In this document: in pieces, positions 9,606 to 19,010 of the stretch
Numbering within the stretch: position 1 is the first letter of the stretch
Layout of the letters: each line of letters opens with the position of its first letter
Assembly (NCBI GenBank): GCA_947579605.1
Contig: OX388318.1
Span: 12,462,001 to 12,526,000, forward strand
DNA: 64,000 bases
Reading direction: 5' to 3'
DNA from: Athripsodes cinereus
Taxonomy: Eukaryota > Arthropoda > Insecta > Trichoptera > Leptoceridae
The notes under the pieces: model-generated
Told to the model about the DNA's origin: nothing
What the model saw: the letters and a program-made list of their open reading frames with translations, nothing else
Database searches by the model: none
Program-made: the position numbers and the translations under genes

Positions 9606-12590
9606 TTAATCCCACATGATGGTGGGGTCTGCCATTTTTGTCTTTCGCCGCCACTCGGCTCTATTCTGTGCGTCCTCCGGGGAAGCTCCGCAGTCTCTCA
9701 TGTCTTGCTTCACAACCTCGCGCCACCTCCGCTTGGGTCTTCCTCGGGATCTACTACCAGGGGCAACCAATGACTGTGCCCTGTTACCTATGTATTCGGG
9801 AGGTCTTCTACTCACATGCCCGTACCACCGTAATCTGCTTTCCTGAATTTTGTCGGATACGTCACGTACACCTAGACTTCCACGTATGTACGTATTACGG
9901 ATTCTGTCTAGCCTGGTGACGCCGCACATCCATCTCAACATTTTCATTTCAGCTGTTTGGACAGCACGGACATGTCTCAAAGAGGTATTCCAGGTTTCTG
10001 ATCCGTAAGTAAGTACAGGCCGGATAACGCTTTTGTATATAAGACCCTTTAGCTTGACAGGCATTCTATTATCGCATGTAACTCCCGTGACTTCCCGCCA
10101 CTTCATCCAGGCTGCAGCAATTCGGTGCTGAATATTGGTGTCCAGATCTCCAGTTGTATGAATCATGGTACCCAAGTATTTGTACTCTTGGCATTTTTCT
10201 ATTTGTTGGCCATTGATGTTGATCGGCGCCGTGTCTGTTCCAGAGTCGTTTATGATCATATACTTGGTTTTGGAGATGCTTAGTTTCAGCCCACCGCTCT
10301 CAAGCTGACCTCTCCAAGCTTGTAGTGCCCTTTCCAAATGAGTTTTACTTTCAGCGCATATTGCCACGTCATCAGCGTAGATAAAAGTCCACTGAGCCTC
10401 CTGCTGTGCCGCTTCTGTTACCGCATCCATCACGATGCTAAAGAGGTACGGGCTAAGGGCTGATCCCTGGTGAACACCCTCCGTGACATTGATGGGATCT
10501 GTTAAACCCACTGTCGTTCTGATTTGCGATTTGGCATCCCTGTACATGTCCATTATGGCACTGACATATGTTTCTGGAATATTTTTGCGTCTCAGGCTCC
10601 ACCAGATGGTTGAACGTGGGACCCTGTCGAAGGCCTTCTCCATGTCCAGAAATGCGACATATAGTGGGCAATTTTTGGCACGGTATTCCTCTATGATGGT
10701 ATTTAGGGCAAACACTGGGTCACTAGTCGAGTAGCCGGGAACGAAACCGTACTGGTTTTCGGAAAGAGGGCATTCTTGTCGCAGTCTGCAATCTATTAGC
10801 CTTTCGAACAGTTTCATTGTATGACTCATGAGTTTAATTGCTCGGTAATTATTGCATTCATATCTGCTACCCTTTCCCTTATACAGAGGCACTATGGTGC
10901 TCAATCTCCACGCAGCTGGCATTGTGTTTGTCTCGAAGACTCTATTGCAGAGTTCAGTGAGAATATGGACGCCATGCCTGCCGAGACATTTCCATACTTC
11001 AATAGGTATCTCGTCTGGGCCTACTGCCTTTTTATTTGACATTTTTTGCAGTGCCTTCTCGATCTCTTTTTCTTGGAAAACCGGTACGAGGCCAAGATTT
11101 CCGGCAACGAAATTCAGTTGGTTGGGAGCATGTGCTGGAGCGTTAAGGAGTTGATTATAATATCTATGCCAGGTACCTTTGACTTCAGCGTCCTTATACT
11201 GCAGTTGGCCATTTTCATCCTTTATGACTTTGGTCTTAGCGCTGTCTTTGGTTGCTGCGTTCCTGGATTTGGCTAGCTTATAAATAGCTTTGTGTCCTTC
11301 CTTACTCTCCAGCTGATCGTAGATTGGTTGGATGGCCTTTGCTCTTTCAATGGAGATGATCTTTTTGGCAGCTTTCTTTGCGATCTTATAGTTGTTTCTG
11401 TCATCGTCTGTCCTTGTGCTTTGCCATTCTTTGAAAGCACGCTTTTTGTTCAGTAGGGCTTCCTTGGTGGTCTCATTCCACCACCACGTCTCTCTTTCAA
11501 TTCTCGTTCCGCCCTTTGTACTTCCAAGTGTCTCTTTTGCAACATCGGTAATGGTAGCATGCAGTTTGTTCCAAATATCATCCGGGCTTTCCTGTGAGTG
11601 AATTGTGATGCTGGACAGTTTTTCTTTGAATTCAGCTGCCTTGTCACCTTTCAGGAGCCACCATTTAATAACGGGTTGTACTGTCTCACTTGGTTTCTTG
11701 CCTGGTGCTTTGAAGATCATATCCATGAGCACTATGCGATGTTGTGTTGTAACACTTTCTCCCGGGATCACTTTGCAGTTCTTGATCCGACCAATGTGAC
11801 TTCTGTTAGTAAATATGTAGTCTATTTGGGAGAGGTGAGTGCCACTTTTATATGTGATAAGGTGTTCAGGCTTTTTGCGAAAGAATGAGTTAACAATAGC
11901 TAGATCATATGCTGTTGCAGAATTAAGGATGTTTTCTCCTGCTTCATTCATGGTTCCGTAAGCATTTCCTCCGTGCACTCTTTCGTAGGCACCACTAGTT
12001 TCGCCGATGTGTCCATTCAGATCTCCTCCCAGGATGACAGTTTCTCCTGCCGGCACCAGTTGCAGCACTCCATCGAGTTCACTCCAGAAAGCCGCCTTCT
12101 CAGTGTCTGAGCAGCCTACCTGTGGCGCATACGCAGATATTATAGTAGTCATCTCGCCCTCGATTAACACTCTCATGTGCATGAGTCTGTCATTTATCCG
12201 TTGTATATCTACAACATTGTCAAGATGTTTTCTATGGCTGACTATTGCAACGCCGTTTCTACCACTGCTTGAGCCTACGTACATCAGCTTGTATCCATCA
12301 CCGATATCCCTGGCTTTAGATCCTTTCCACCTGGTCTCCTGCAAACATGCGAAATCGACCCTCCTACGCGTAAACAGGTCTGCGAGTTCCCTTGTTCTTC
12401 CAGTCAAGGAGCCAACATTTAGAGTGGCAAAACGAATCTTTAGATTTGTTGGGACTAGCGTCTTTAGCCGAGTCCGTCCATGGCTCGGTAGCCCTTGCCC
12501 ACTTATCGCAGATGTAGGGCGATGTGTCTGCGCGTTGTTTTGCGGCAACGCCCTATTCCTCTGCACAAATCTTTGATGTTTTCTGTTCAT
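9606..12590 (-). CDS. RTE endonuclease-reverse transcriptase (994 aa)
   Basis: The enzyme nicks the target and copies its own RNA by target-primed reverse transcription. Residues 52-290 form an APE-type endonuclease: ATLNVGSL with Asn58, LQETRW with Glu85, GGDLNGH with Asp190/Asn192, SQIDYIF with Asp257, and TQHR with His284. Residues about 505-780 are the reverse transcriptase: VPLYKGKG near 567, AFLDMEKAFDRV with Asp649, GVHQGSALSP near 705, and YADD at 738-741. The C-terminal part has YGSETW (862-867) and RLRWYGHVSRR (919-929), as in RTE/BovB-type proteins annotated as craniofacial development protein 2-like. Length and domain order are those of a complete RTE protein, and no stop or frameshift is present. 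Open frames on the plus strand here are antisense shadows. Confidence 0.95.
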   Translation of the reverse strand: MNRKHQRFVQRNRALPQNNAQTHRPTSAISGQGLPSHGRTRLKTLVPTNLKIRFATLNVGSLTGRTRELADLFTRRRVDFACLQETRWKGSKARDIGDGYKLMYVGSSSGRNGVAIVSHRKHLDNVVDIQRINDRLMHMRVLIEGEMTTIISAYAPQVGCSDTEKAAFWSELDGVLQLVPAGETVILGGDLNGHIGETSGAYERVHGGNAYGTMNEAGENILNSATAYDLAIVNSFFRKKPEHLITYKSGTHLSQIDYIFTNRSHIGRIKNCKVIPGESVTTQHRIVLMDMIFKAPGKKPSETVQPVIKWWLLKGDKAAEFKEKLSSITIHSQESPDDIWNKLHATITDVAKETLGSTKGGTRIERETWWWNETTKEALLNKKRAFKEWQSTRTDDDRNNYKIAKKAAKKIISIERAKAIQPIYDQLESKEGHKAIYKLAKSRNAATKDSAKTKVIKDENGQLQYKDAEVKGTWHRYYNQLLNAPAHAPNQLNFVAGNLGLVPVFQEKEIEKALQKMSNKKAVGPDEIPIEVWKCLGRHGVHILTELCNRVFETNTMPAAWRLSTIVPLYKGKGSRYECNNYRAIKLMSHTMKLFERLIDCRLRQECPLSENQYGFVPGYSTSDPVFALNTIIEEYRAKNCPLYVAFLDMEKAFDRVPRSTIWWSLRRKNIPETYVSAIMDMYRDAKSQIRTTVGLTDPINVTEGVHQGSALSPYLFSIVMDAVTEAAQQEAQWTFIYADDVAICAESKTHLERALQAWRGQLESGGLKLSISKTKYMIINDSGTDTAPININGQQIEKCQEYKYLGTMIHTTGDLDTNIQHRIAAAWMKWREVTGVTCDNRMPVKLKGLIYKSVIRPVLTYGSETWNTSLRHVRAVQTAEMKMLRWMCGVTRLDRIRNTYIRGSLGVRDVSDKIQESRLRWYGHVSRRPPEYIGNRAQSLVAPGSRSRGRPKRRWREVVKQDMRDCGASPEDAQNRAEWRRKTKMADPTIMWD

Positions 12591-12862
12591 TTTTCTTGTT
12601 GGTGTTTGGCTTGAGTTCTGGATTTATTATATGAGTGCCGATTGCCATCTGACGCACTAAAACCTGTAAGTTTTTACAGGGAAACCCTATGGGATTTGAT
12701 GTTTATCCCTTACAGAGTATTTAGTTCTGTATTGAGTTGTATGGTTATACCGCCAATTCTCGGTCGCCAGAGCCTCTTTAGTTATCTAGCAGGGTGCGCC
12801 ACGTGCAGGTGAGGTTGACATTTGGGTCGGCTAGGTGTTATTTGCCATCACCCCTTGCACCC
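12591..12862 (-). promoter_or_regulatory. RTE 5' UTR, presumed internal promoter region
   Basis: Sequence between the element start and the ORF. LINE 5' UTRs normally carry the promoter, but I see no named motif that proves it here. The extreme 5' end GGGTGC is complementary to GCACCC about 75-80 nt downstream in the transcript, and GC-rich segments follow. This pattern invites a test for an HDV-like self-cleaving ribozyme, which some RTE elements carry at their 5' end; I could not complete that fold by hand. Confidence 0.45.
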
Positions 12863-12878
12863 TATATAAATCGAAAGC
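12863..12878. repeat. TSD of the RTE insertion, 5' side
   Basis: Second copy of TATATAAATCGAAAGC, identical to 9564-9579. Confidence 0.9.
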
Positions 12879-13344
12879 ATTTGAATCTATTTCTTATAAC
12901 AATATTGTAAGACAATCGATTTGTTTGTTTGTGACATCTAGCGTTCCACATACAATATTATACCACCATACAATATACATAAGTTAGTGATATAATAATT
13001 TCCCTTCTAACTTATTCTCTTATCAGTTCCCAATAGTTATCTATTGCCTACATAACAATAGTAATATTAAGTAAGTAGGTATCTGCACAATACATAATAA
13101 CCCACATACCTACAAATATTCTTCACAATATAATATAGAGAAATATTATGTATGCGGTACTTGTAGTAGGAACCTACCTATGAAATTTGTACGGAGTGGA
13201 ACAAAGTCTATGATTTTCTGATAAGTCTCTTATTGGAAGATATTTCTTTTATTAGATGGTAGGTATACAAATTCTTGAGCACTTATGTCAGAAATTGAAA
13301 CTTCGCAAAATATTGTCATATATTAAATTATAAGTACTTAGACA
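12879..13344. other. AT-rich interval, nothing recognised
   Basis: No gene or repeat family is recognised. The interval is rich in ATAATATTA and TACCTACCTA words. Confidence 0.4.
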
Positions 13345-13440
13345 ATATTTTCGACCGACGGTTCTTATTGAAAGTTCGTGTTAAATTATTTAGAAATAAA
13401 ACATTTATTTATTACTTCCACTGTGACTCAGTATAAGTAC
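13345..13440 (+). mobile_element. Penelope-like repeat end, CGACCGACGGTTCTT family
   Basis: CGACCGACGGTTCTTATTG followed by GAAAGTTCGTGTTAA is the terminal block also found at 27.35 kb, at 35.5 kb (inverted) and, diverged, at 53.3 and 63.7 kb. There it flanks hammerhead-bearing foldbacks. Only the end is present here, and no ribozyme core is seen. Confidence 0.5.
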
Positions 13441-13783
13441 AGAGAAGAAGTTCTAAATAAGATCATAATTAATGCATATGATTATACTTGATCACATGCT
13501 CAGTATTAAGGGAACGACTTAAACAAAGATTTTAATTTACATACTGACTTCATTTTATTATATTTTTACTTACTCCCGTGGAGTTCTTTTAAGCAGTACC
13601 TACTCAGAAAAAAACTAAATGGGTAGCCTACTTTATTTTACATTACTTCGACACCATATCCCACACTGAGAAAAATACTAAAGATATTTCACAACGAATC
13701 ATTGGTAGATACGTACTATCAGATTAGGACCAGAGATAGTACAAGCGATTCATTAGTATGAATCTAATAATATTAACTTTTCG

Positions 13784-14163
13784 TTCGTCGGTAGTCTGGA
13801 GGTGGAGTCTCGGCCTTGTGAACAAGGAGTCCGGGGTTCGATCCCAGGTGCCGGCAGACTTCCCTTTCACGACACAAGCTTTTAGTAGCTTACTGTGAAA
13901 GGTGTATGTATTGTATATAGTTGTTCACTGTGTCGGTGTTTAGGTAGTAGAATTCCATATCGAAATAATAAAACAAATGTTTTATTCTACTAATGGTTTA
14001 TTATGTGAGAGAGACGTCTTATGTCTAAATGTCCTCATCAGACGAAAGACGTCTCTCTCACATAATAAACCATTAGTAGAATAAAACATTTGTTTTATTA
14101 TTTGTATATAGTTGTATTTGGGTTTTTAACAAAAAAAAACAGATATATCTTTTTAAAAAAAAA
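13784..14163 (+). mobile_element. SINE-C (tRNA-derived), split by a foldback
   Basis: The tRNA-like head has a box A-like GGTAGTCTGGAGGTGGAG and a box B GGGGTTCGATCCC. The body reads CCCTTTCACGACACAAGC and TAGCTTACTGTGAAAGG, and the tail is GTATTTGGG, ATATATCTTTTT and A(n). A 9-bp TSD AACTTTTCG is present at 13775-13783 and 14164-14172. The body is interrupted at 13925-14101 by a Penelope-like foldback with its own duplication. Confidence 0.85.
13925..14101. mobile_element. Penelope-like foldback inserted in SINE-C
   Basis: Flanked by a 14-bp duplication TTGTATATAGTTGT (13911-13924 and 14102-14115). It begins CACTGTGTCGGTGTTTAGG, the family terminal block. Positions 13966-14020 and 14046-14100 are perfect inverted arms around a 25-nt centre. 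GAAAGACGTCTC on the plus strand is the right half of the hammerhead layout seen at 3.7 and 62.0 kb. No protein is encoded. Confidence 0.75.
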
Positions 14164-14269
14164 AACTTTTCGCAAACAAATCGTTGGTAAATTTACCATT
14201 TTTCTGATAGTACCTACCTACGTGTACCAATGATTTGTTGTGAAATTTCGTTAGTATTTTTCTCAGTGC

Positions 14270-14460
14270 ACAATGTTTCCTCCTCTCTGTGGCAATAAAA
14301 AACTAAGCCATTCAAGATGGATGGCATACCTCATCGCTGAATTTGAAATGAAATATGTCTATAATTTTTCACACCTACCTTTTACAGGACACTCGAAATC
14401 TTACTGAAAAGAGTGAAAGACCAATATTCTTTACTGGGTGATCTACGGTACAGAATATTT
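14270..14460 (-). mobile_element. SINE-B copy
   Basis: Matches the complement of SINE-B from the CTCTGTGGCAATAAAAA block through AAGATGGATGGCATACCTC and TTTTACAGGACACTCGAAA to GTGAAAGACC and TTTACTGGGTGATCTACGG. The 3' terminal 60 bp are missing. It abuts the MITE at 14268. Confidence 0.65.
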
Positions 14461-14564
14461 TATAATATGTTTTAGAATAAACTGAAAAAGGCTGATATTC
14501 CTAAAACATCACGAAGCTATAAAGATCATTGAGTTTATCCATTTCAAAGACGAGATGTGCCATC

Positions 14565-14876
14565 ATGAGTGTCTTATTTTTTACTATATTTATTACAAGT
14601 AGTGAATCTACAGACTCTTGGTTCCTATTCGTTTTAGGTTATTATAATGCCCATATAGATTATGTTAAATCGCACTTAATCCCCGTGATCATAAATTTCA
14701 CCACGACTGCACTCCAATTGAAAATCATTAATGCAGCATCAAAGAACGTTCCTTATTATTTGCTGGTCAAATGCAGACTGCAGATTTTAATGTGTGCTTA
14801 CATACTTCAATCACCATTCGTCAAACATTCCAAATCACAAATGAGGCGTGAAGGATTAGTTCTAATACGAAAGTAA
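14565..14876 (+). CDS. Unrecognised open frame with hydrophobic N-terminus
   Basis: From the ATG at 14565 the frame begins MSVLFFTIFITSSES, which looks like a cleavable signal peptide (an upstream start at 14529 is possible). It runs about 103 residues to a stop after LVLIRK. Composition is mixed rather than pure AT drift (it includes GYYNAHIDYVKSHLIP), but I recognise no family and see no conserved motif. It could be a first exon of a secreted or receptor gene, or chance in AT-rich DNA. Repeats lie on both sides. Confidence 0.2.
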   Translation: MSVLFFTIFITSSESTDSWFLFVLGYYNAHIDYVKSHLIPVIINFTTTALQLKIINAASKNVPYYLLVKCRLQILMCAYILQSPFVKHSKSQMRREGLVLIRK

Positions 14877-15214
14877 TAATTATTTACTATTATTCTTACT
14901 TTCCTCATTATATTGCTAGCTTCAAACACAGCTTTGCCCAAGAACATACTGCTGCACCGGAAAGAGTATAAGTAGATATCTATCCATTATTTTTTTTTGT
15001 TTACCTGAGGAAGAACGTGTGTTTACTTCATATTGTAAAAGGCGGAGGCCGTTTATTGCTTGAATAAGTAAATAAATATGTAATGCTGTCAATAATAATA
15101 TAATTATATCAATTTTGTAATGATTTGCAATAAAATATAATAGAAATAAAAGTATTTGATTAAATAGTAAATATGAGGCATGGTGTTTCAAAAAGGTTCT
15201 GTCTTTCTTTCCTA

Positions 15215-15410
15215 TACTATACTATACCATCACAACGTTTCCCACAAGTAGGATTACCAGTGGACTATCTGCATGTAATAAATAATATGCAGATTTTCCT
15301 CTTAATGCAAATAAAAAATAAGGCATTCAAGGCATGTCTTATCGCTGAATTGTAGATGTTAACTGTCTTATATCTGAGATTTTACGTTGAACACCTGCCT
15401 TTTATTTATT
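15215..15410 (-). mobile_element. SINE-B copy
   Basis: Starts at the 3' end complement ACTATACCATCACAACG, followed by CCCACAAGTAGGATTACC and GCATGTAATAAATAATATGC. It ends at AACACCTGCCTTTTA, so the 5' part is missing. Strongly diverged but collinear with the 59.4-kb copy. Confidence 0.65.
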
Positions 15411-16158
15411 ATTGTTTATTTATTTTATTCTTCACTGTAGGTGCATTGGTTAAAATATTTCAAATCAATACAAAGTATCGTAAAATTATCAGTTATACAA
15501 TTCAATGAACAGAGGGTGGGATTATCGCTGGAATTCGATGTTTTCCAACTAACCCGGGCAATAGAAAAGAATGGCAGAACAATTCTTCGCCGGAGGCACC
15601 AAAAGAAAATATACCTACAAAAGCAAAGAAAATAAATGATATCTACAAACATTCATACACGCGAACAAACTAAAATTTCAAAACCTGATTATTCCCACTT
15701 TTTCTGATTATATATTATTATTATTATTACTGTACCGGCCTTTCAACCCCCAAGTTTGAGGGCTTCTAGTTCATTGAATGGGATTGATTCAACACAATAT
15801 TTAGAAGGGGACGGAGAAGTGTTTAGGTACCTTCAACTACATATTATTATTTTGTATTGCGAGTAAATATAACAGAAAAAAATAATAATTGTTGTGAATA
15901 ACGATGATTAAAAAATATAACCGATCCTAAAAACTTAAAATATTATTGCTATTTTATATTATGTTTTACTGTTATAATAATATGATTGTTTTGATTACAG
16001 TCTTCAATTACAAAATTATGGCTTTTCAATATTATCGAAAAACTCAATATATTTTATTTATATTTCGATATATTTGTCATTGTTGATCGTTATTATCCTT
16101 GAGCTGGGTCAGATTTTTAAATTATCTAATGAAATTTAATTGTGCTTAATCATTGGTA
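15411..16158. other. AT-rich interval, nothing recognised
   Basis: TATTATTATTA low complexity lies at 15712-15730, and a slightly GC-richer patch CCGGCCTTTCAACCCCC at 15735. Overlapping open frames on both strands near 15425-15650 show no homology that I recognise. Confidence 0.4.
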
Positions 16159-17129
16159 CACTGAGAAAAATACTAACGAAATTTCACAACGAATCATTGG
16201 TACGTACTATCAAATTAGGACCAGAGTTCGTACAAACGATTCACTAGTACAGATCTATTAACTTCGCAACCAATTCATTGGTACGTTTACCAACAACTTC
16301 TTCACAGTGACGTCATCAACTTGACGTTGGCTGCAGAACGAATCGTTGGTAAGAATCAATTGAATTACTTGTCATACTTACGTAGGTACCTATACATGAC
16401 CTTGCTCGTAGCTGTCAAAAGTCCAATAATATTAATCGCGTTTAGTTGTAAAATGTGATCTATTTTTCTAATAACACTATAATTATTATTTGGAAAAATC
16501 TAACAAAAATAATAATATTATTAGAATAATTTTTCACATTTTACAAATAAACATTGTGATTAATATATAAGTAAAAAAAGTAGCAAGGAAATTAAAATGA
16601 TTTTTTTCTTTTAAGTTCTTATGTAATATAATCATTTATTAAAAATTTCAATTGAAAAAATATAAAAATAAGGACAATTTATAAAGACATAATAAATATA
16701 TCAAACGCGTATTATAGGATTATTCCAAAGGTCGTGCAGAAATTACAACTCTTTCTTCAGGGATGTTGAATTTTACTTATTATTATTATTCACAGGCATT
16801 CCACCCGGTAGGAGTGAAATTTTACTTATCATCATTGCCAAAAATCAACGGTGCTATTTCTAGATCTCTTCAGGGTTCTGGTTGATGATTGTCTTGAATG
16901 TGGTGAGGTTCCCCTTCCCCAGTTTTTATTCAGAGAGAACTGATCCCCCCCCTGAGCATCAGTCATTGCTTGTGTTTACTTGTAATAGCCTATTCATTTC
17001 ACGACTTCATGTTTTTCTTTTTTCTTTCATTGTTATTGCCTCGGTCGGTGCAATCGAGTTCATTTTGTTTTTATTTCTTTTTGTTGTTGGAACATAGCTG
17101 CAACATTATAACTGAACTCCATTATATTG

Positions 17130-17878
17130 ATATAATGAAAACAAAACTGTTCTTGGTTTTACTAAGATTTATTTGTTAAATAAGTTACCAGGTTTCGACC
17201 TATGAGGTCATTGTTAAACTAAATTTACTATAGGCCGTTTTGTTACTTAAATACTATGTCTTAATAGGTAGGTATAACAATATATTCTTAGAGCTAAGGT
17301 TTTATATAATGCAAAAATTATTGAGGGAAATTCAGAAAGAACAGTTGGTTGTGTTGTATGATTTAAATTATATTGATTATATATAATGTGACATTTTATT
17401 GGTAAAGATTAAGGAAGACAGTTGGTTAGTATTGTGTAAATAAATGAAATAGGTTTGGGTATTTTGACTTCAACTAATAGATTGATGTAACAGATGTACC
17501 TAATATTATTATCAACAGAGGAATATTGACAAAAAGCATCCATTTAGGAATAATAACATGTACAACATCTAGATTTTCAACTAGTTTCAACAATACCCAA
17601 TACTATTTCATTTATTTACACAATACTAATCAACTGTCTTCCTTATTAATCTTTACTCAACCAACTGTTCTTTCTGAATTTCCCTCAATAATTTTTGCAT
17701 TATATAAAACCTTAGCTTTAAGAATATATTGTTATACCTACCTACAAAGACATAGTATTTAAGTAACAACACGGCCTATAGTAAATTTAGTTTGACAATG
17801 ACCTCATAGGTTGAAACCTGGTAACTTATATAACAAATAAATCGTAGTAAAACCAAAAACAATTTTGTTTTCATTATA
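17130..17878. mobile_element. Penelope-like foldback with arms of about 350 bp
   Basis: The left arm (GAAAACAAAACTGTTCTTGG, then ACCAGGTTTCGACCTATG and onward) recurs inverted on the right (TTGAAACCTGGTAAC, CCAAAAACAATTTTG). The centre is near 17505. Each arm holds a hammerhead-like layout: AGT, TTGACAA in place of CTGANGA, a GACCT/AGGTT stem II, GAAA, the CC-T-GG stem III, T-A, then ACT pairing with AGT. Another partial copy is at 35.64 kb. Open frames at 17526-17762 run through the arm and are not genes. Confidence 0.6.
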
Positions 17879-17887
17879 TCAAAATAA

Positions 17888-18088
17888 ATTAAAAAAACAC
17901 AAGTTCTAATTGTACCACTTTGTTGCTCTACGGGAGTTATTTTATTTGGTATTCTTCTCTGCAACATTTTTCTATGGGAACAAAAATTTTTCATGCTGAC
18001 AGTTGACCCTTTCTGTTTGAGTACGAATGCCCCAATTCTACTAATTTGTTTTCTTCTAGCCTTTAGATAATTCCATTTGACCTTTTTT
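17888..18088 (-). pseudogene. Candidate exon 6 of cargo gene
   Basis: The minus-strand acceptor TTTTAAATTTACAG at 18089-18102 is followed by an open segment with mixed composition (KVKWNYLKARRKQISR, GAFVLKQKGSTVSMKNF, CSHRKMLQRRIPNK) that stays open until the foldback insertion near 17880. It is basic and unrecognised. It is the longest of the candidate exons inside the TIR element. Confidence 0.4.
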
Positions 18089-18179
18089 CTGTAAATTTAA
18101 AAAAAATATATATAACTAAAAGTTATTTTTGAAAACGAAAGAATAGAAATTAAAATAACAGAATTTGAAGTATACAAAC

Positions 18180-18251
18180 TTTTGCTATTGTTGTAGCTGA
18201 CACCAAACCCAGTGCAACAGCTTCACCAATTTGTTAATGTTCTGCAACATT
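18180..18251 (-). pseudogene. Candidate exon 5 of cargo gene
   Basis: Acceptor ACTTTACAG, then exactly 24 codons (NVAEH, a stop, then QIGEAVALGLVSATTIAK) to a possible donor GTTTGT. The alanine/valine-rich run after the single stop looks coding. One nonsense change points to decay. Confidence 0.35.
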
Positions 18252-18340
18252 CTGTAAAGTACAAATTTTAGTTAATCTTCAATAAAAACTCAAATTTGGC
18301 TTGTTGATAAAACAATTATTGCAAATTAAACATCTCATAC

Positions 18341-18386
18341 CAACTCATCATGGACTGGACTTTATAAAGATTCATTATTTGTTGAG
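18341..18386 (-). pseudogene. Candidate exon 4 of cargo gene
   Basis: Acceptor GCATTTACAG and donor TTG|GTATGAG bound a 46-nt segment, open in one frame (QQIMNLYKVQSMMS). Small size and good splice signals match its neighbours. Confidence 0.35.
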
Positions 18387-18655
18387 CTGTAAATGCTTTT
18401 GATCTTAACATATATTATGGCACCACTCGTGTGGACAAATTTGTTAGTGTAGAAATTTAGTCGGATAAATGTAAGTCCCCAGATTTCTGAACTATCCAGG
18501 TGGACGGTGGGTCTCCTTCAATGTATATACTCAATCACAACCTCATTTGTTTCCTCCACAGTCTAAAAGTACAAAAATGATTTATTAAACCAAATGATAA
18601 CTAATAAAGTTAGTTCATTAACAAACAAAATCAATGTTAGTCCAATATTACATAC

Positions 18656-18719
18656 CGAATTGATGGTTGAAGTTTCACTTTCATTTCATCACATGGTTTT
18701 TAACATTAAATTCTGTAAT
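18656..18719 (-). pseudogene. Candidate exon 3 of cargo gene
   Basis: Acceptor GCTTTACAG and donor ATTCG|GTATGTAA bound a 64-nt segment. The frame ITEFNVKNHVMK meets a stop; shifting one base gives DEMKVKLQPSI, so a frameshift is likely. A further acceptor (TACTTTTAG at 18563-18571) opens a following segment reading TVEETNEVVIEYIH before a stop. Confidence 0.4.
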
Positions 18720-18802
18720 CTGTAAAGCAAAAAATATTCATTAAATTAAATAACCTAATTAGTCCATCCACAAGCACTCAAGGTTAGAACAATGTTACTC
18801 AC

Positions 18803-18868
18803 CAAATGGTTACTTGATGGTCCACTTTCATTCTGTAATTCCACGTTATTTTCCACATTGCGTTTCAT
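18803..18868 (-). pseudogene. Candidate exon 2 of cargo gene
   Basis: Acceptor TACTTTATAG and donor TTTG|GTGAGTAAC bound exactly 22 codons beginning MKRNVENNVELQNESGPSSN. The GTGAGT donor is a textbook splice signal. The segment is polar, could hold the start codon, and has no recognised domain. Confidence 0.45.
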
Positions 18869-18955
18869 CTATAAAGTAAAAACATATATCAAAATCATTA
18901 ATGCTTTAAATCATACAAAAATAATAGTAAATAAGAAAAAATTTCAAAGGTTTAC

Positions 18956-19010
18956 CTTGCATTTCCATGACAGGTGATTTTTTCATCCCATAATGCAATA
19001 TTATGAGGGA
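18956..19010 (-). pseudogene. Candidate exon 1 of cargo gene (3' boundary only)
   Basis: Ends at donor GCAAG|GTAAACC (18955/18956). It contains an ATG-led stretch MKKSPVMEMQ whose phase does not join in frame with the next exon, so it may be 5' UTR. The upstream limit is not determined; a GC-richer patch at about 19060-19150 could be the promoter side. Confidence 0.35.

Larger units (their letters stand above)
9580..12862 (-). mobile_element. Full-length RTE-clade non-LTR retrotransposon
   Basis: A 3283-bp insertion bounded by a perfect 16-bp TSD. On the minus strand it starts GGGTGCAAGGGG, has a 5' UTR of about 272 bp, one uninterrupted 994-codon ORF, and only about 26 bp of 3' UTR. It ends in a (GA)n microsatellite (CT repeats at 9580-9593 on the plus strand). 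A single ORF, a very short 3' UTR and a simple-repeat tail are typical of the RTE clade. The intact ORF and identical TSD indicate a young copy that may still be able to move. The GC content of this block is clearly higher than the flanks. Confidence 0.92.
13664..14268. mobile_element. CACTGAGAAAAATACT MITE with nested insertions
   Basis: The left TIR is CACTGAGAAAAATACT followed by TTTCACAACGAATCATTGG; the right end is the inverse, AATTTCGTTAGTATTTTTCTC then AGTG. The same termini flank the foldback at 46402-46661 and the larger element at 16159-19640, where TA duplications are clear. Here both flanks read CA instead. A SINE-C copy is inserted at 13784-14163, and a Penelope-like foldback is inserted inside that SINE, so the order of three insertions can be read off. 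Confidence 0.75.

Noticed and set aside
9616..12576. Several plus-strand open frames of 65-189 codons within the RTE block
   Set aside because: They are antisense to the intact RTE ORF and show no independent motifs.
17526..17762. 78-codon forward frame
   Set aside because: It lies along one arm of a foldback repeat and has no motif.
17776..17994. Single 72-codon gene starting at the internal ATG
   Set aside because: Better explained as the end of a splice-bounded exon running on into the foldback insertion.
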